Shown: one piece after another, positions 5,267 to 5,317 of the stretch
Numbering within the stretch: the stretch's first letter is position 1
How the letters are laid out: the number at the start of each line of letters is the position of its first letter
Assembly: GCA_024681175.1 (NCBI GenBank)
Contig: JAILBI010000125.1
Span: forward strand, 1 to 5,317
Length of the DNA stretch: 5,317 nucleotides
Direction of reading: 5' to 3'
From: Acholeplasmatales bacterium
GTDB taxonomy: Bacteria; Bacillota_I; Bacilli_A; Acholeplasmatales; Anaeroplasmataceae
Translations under genes and position numbers: made by a program
The notes under the pieces: model-generated
The model's database searches: none
Told to the model about the DNA's origin: nothing
The model's input: only the letters and a program-made list of their open reading frames with translations

Positions 5267-5317
5267 ATGGAAATAATAGCTCATACATTTATAGATTTAT
5301 TTACTGTTATATGGATT
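5267..5317 (+). CDS. Possible start of a membrane protein gene, cut by the window end
   Basis: From ATG at 5267 the frame is open to the last base (17 codons) and reads MEIIAHTFIDLFTVIWI, a hydrophobic start that could be the first membrane span of a transporter or permease. There is an in-frame stop (TGA, 5246-5248) upstream and no good ribosome binding site, so the start is unsure and a chance open frame is quite possible. No terminator is seen between luxS and this point. Confidence 0.25.
   Translation, partial: MEIIAHTFIDLFTVIWI

Noticed and set aside
5262..5307. ACAGTA and TACTGT inverted repeat after luxS
   Set aside because: Only 6-bp arms more than 30 bases apart with no T-run; expected by chance.

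Overview
The window is strongly AT-rich and has ordinary bacterial gene structure: AGGAG-type ribosome binding sites, TATAAT-like promoters, TGG for tryptophan, and TAA or TAG stops. Exported proteins carry Gram-positive style signals. The gene set (LuxS, an XRE regulator with a C-terminal zinc ribbon, a DUF6273-like exported domain) points to a low-GC Bacillota, perhaps a Mollicutes-like, Erysipelotrichia-like or RF39-type gut lineage. Lineage is an inference from composition and gene families, not from a marker gene.

Layout. Positions 1-157 are a leader with a good promoter. Positions 158-2091 hold a two-gene membrane operon. Its first product is an exported DUF6273-like protein with a Ser-rich linker, two membrane spans and a second outer domain. 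Its second is a zinc-ribbon protein with three membrane spans. The operon ends at a strong intrinsic terminator (2095-2136). Convergent to it, on the minus strand, is an intact HigA-type antitoxin (2161-2436). Directly upstream of that lies a decayed HigB-type toxin (2439-2600) that is still preceded by a promoter and a perfect palindrome. Divergent from this relic, on the plus strand, are an iron-sulfur flavoprotein-like oxidoreductase (2804-3496), a membrane-anchored XRE/zinc-ribbon regulator (3598-4218), a NifX/NifB-type cofactor-binding protein with a His-rich tail (4295-4645), and LuxS (4720-5244). A possible further gene starts at 5267 and runs off the end.

How the genes relate. Only the first pair (2 bp gap) and the higBA relic (2 bp gap) are clear transcriptional units. 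The plus-strand genes from 2804 on have spacers of about 75-100 bp, several with their own promoter-like sites or inverted repeats, so they look like separate genes rather than a pathway operon. LuxS belongs to the activated methyl cycle and makes the AI-2 precursor; its usual partner Pfs is not in the window.

The most notable points are the toxin pseudogene hidden in an apparently empty intergenic region beside an intact orphan antitoxin, and the uncharacterised two-protein membrane module at the left. I see no CRISPR array, tRNA, rRNA, insertion sequence or obvious new defence system.
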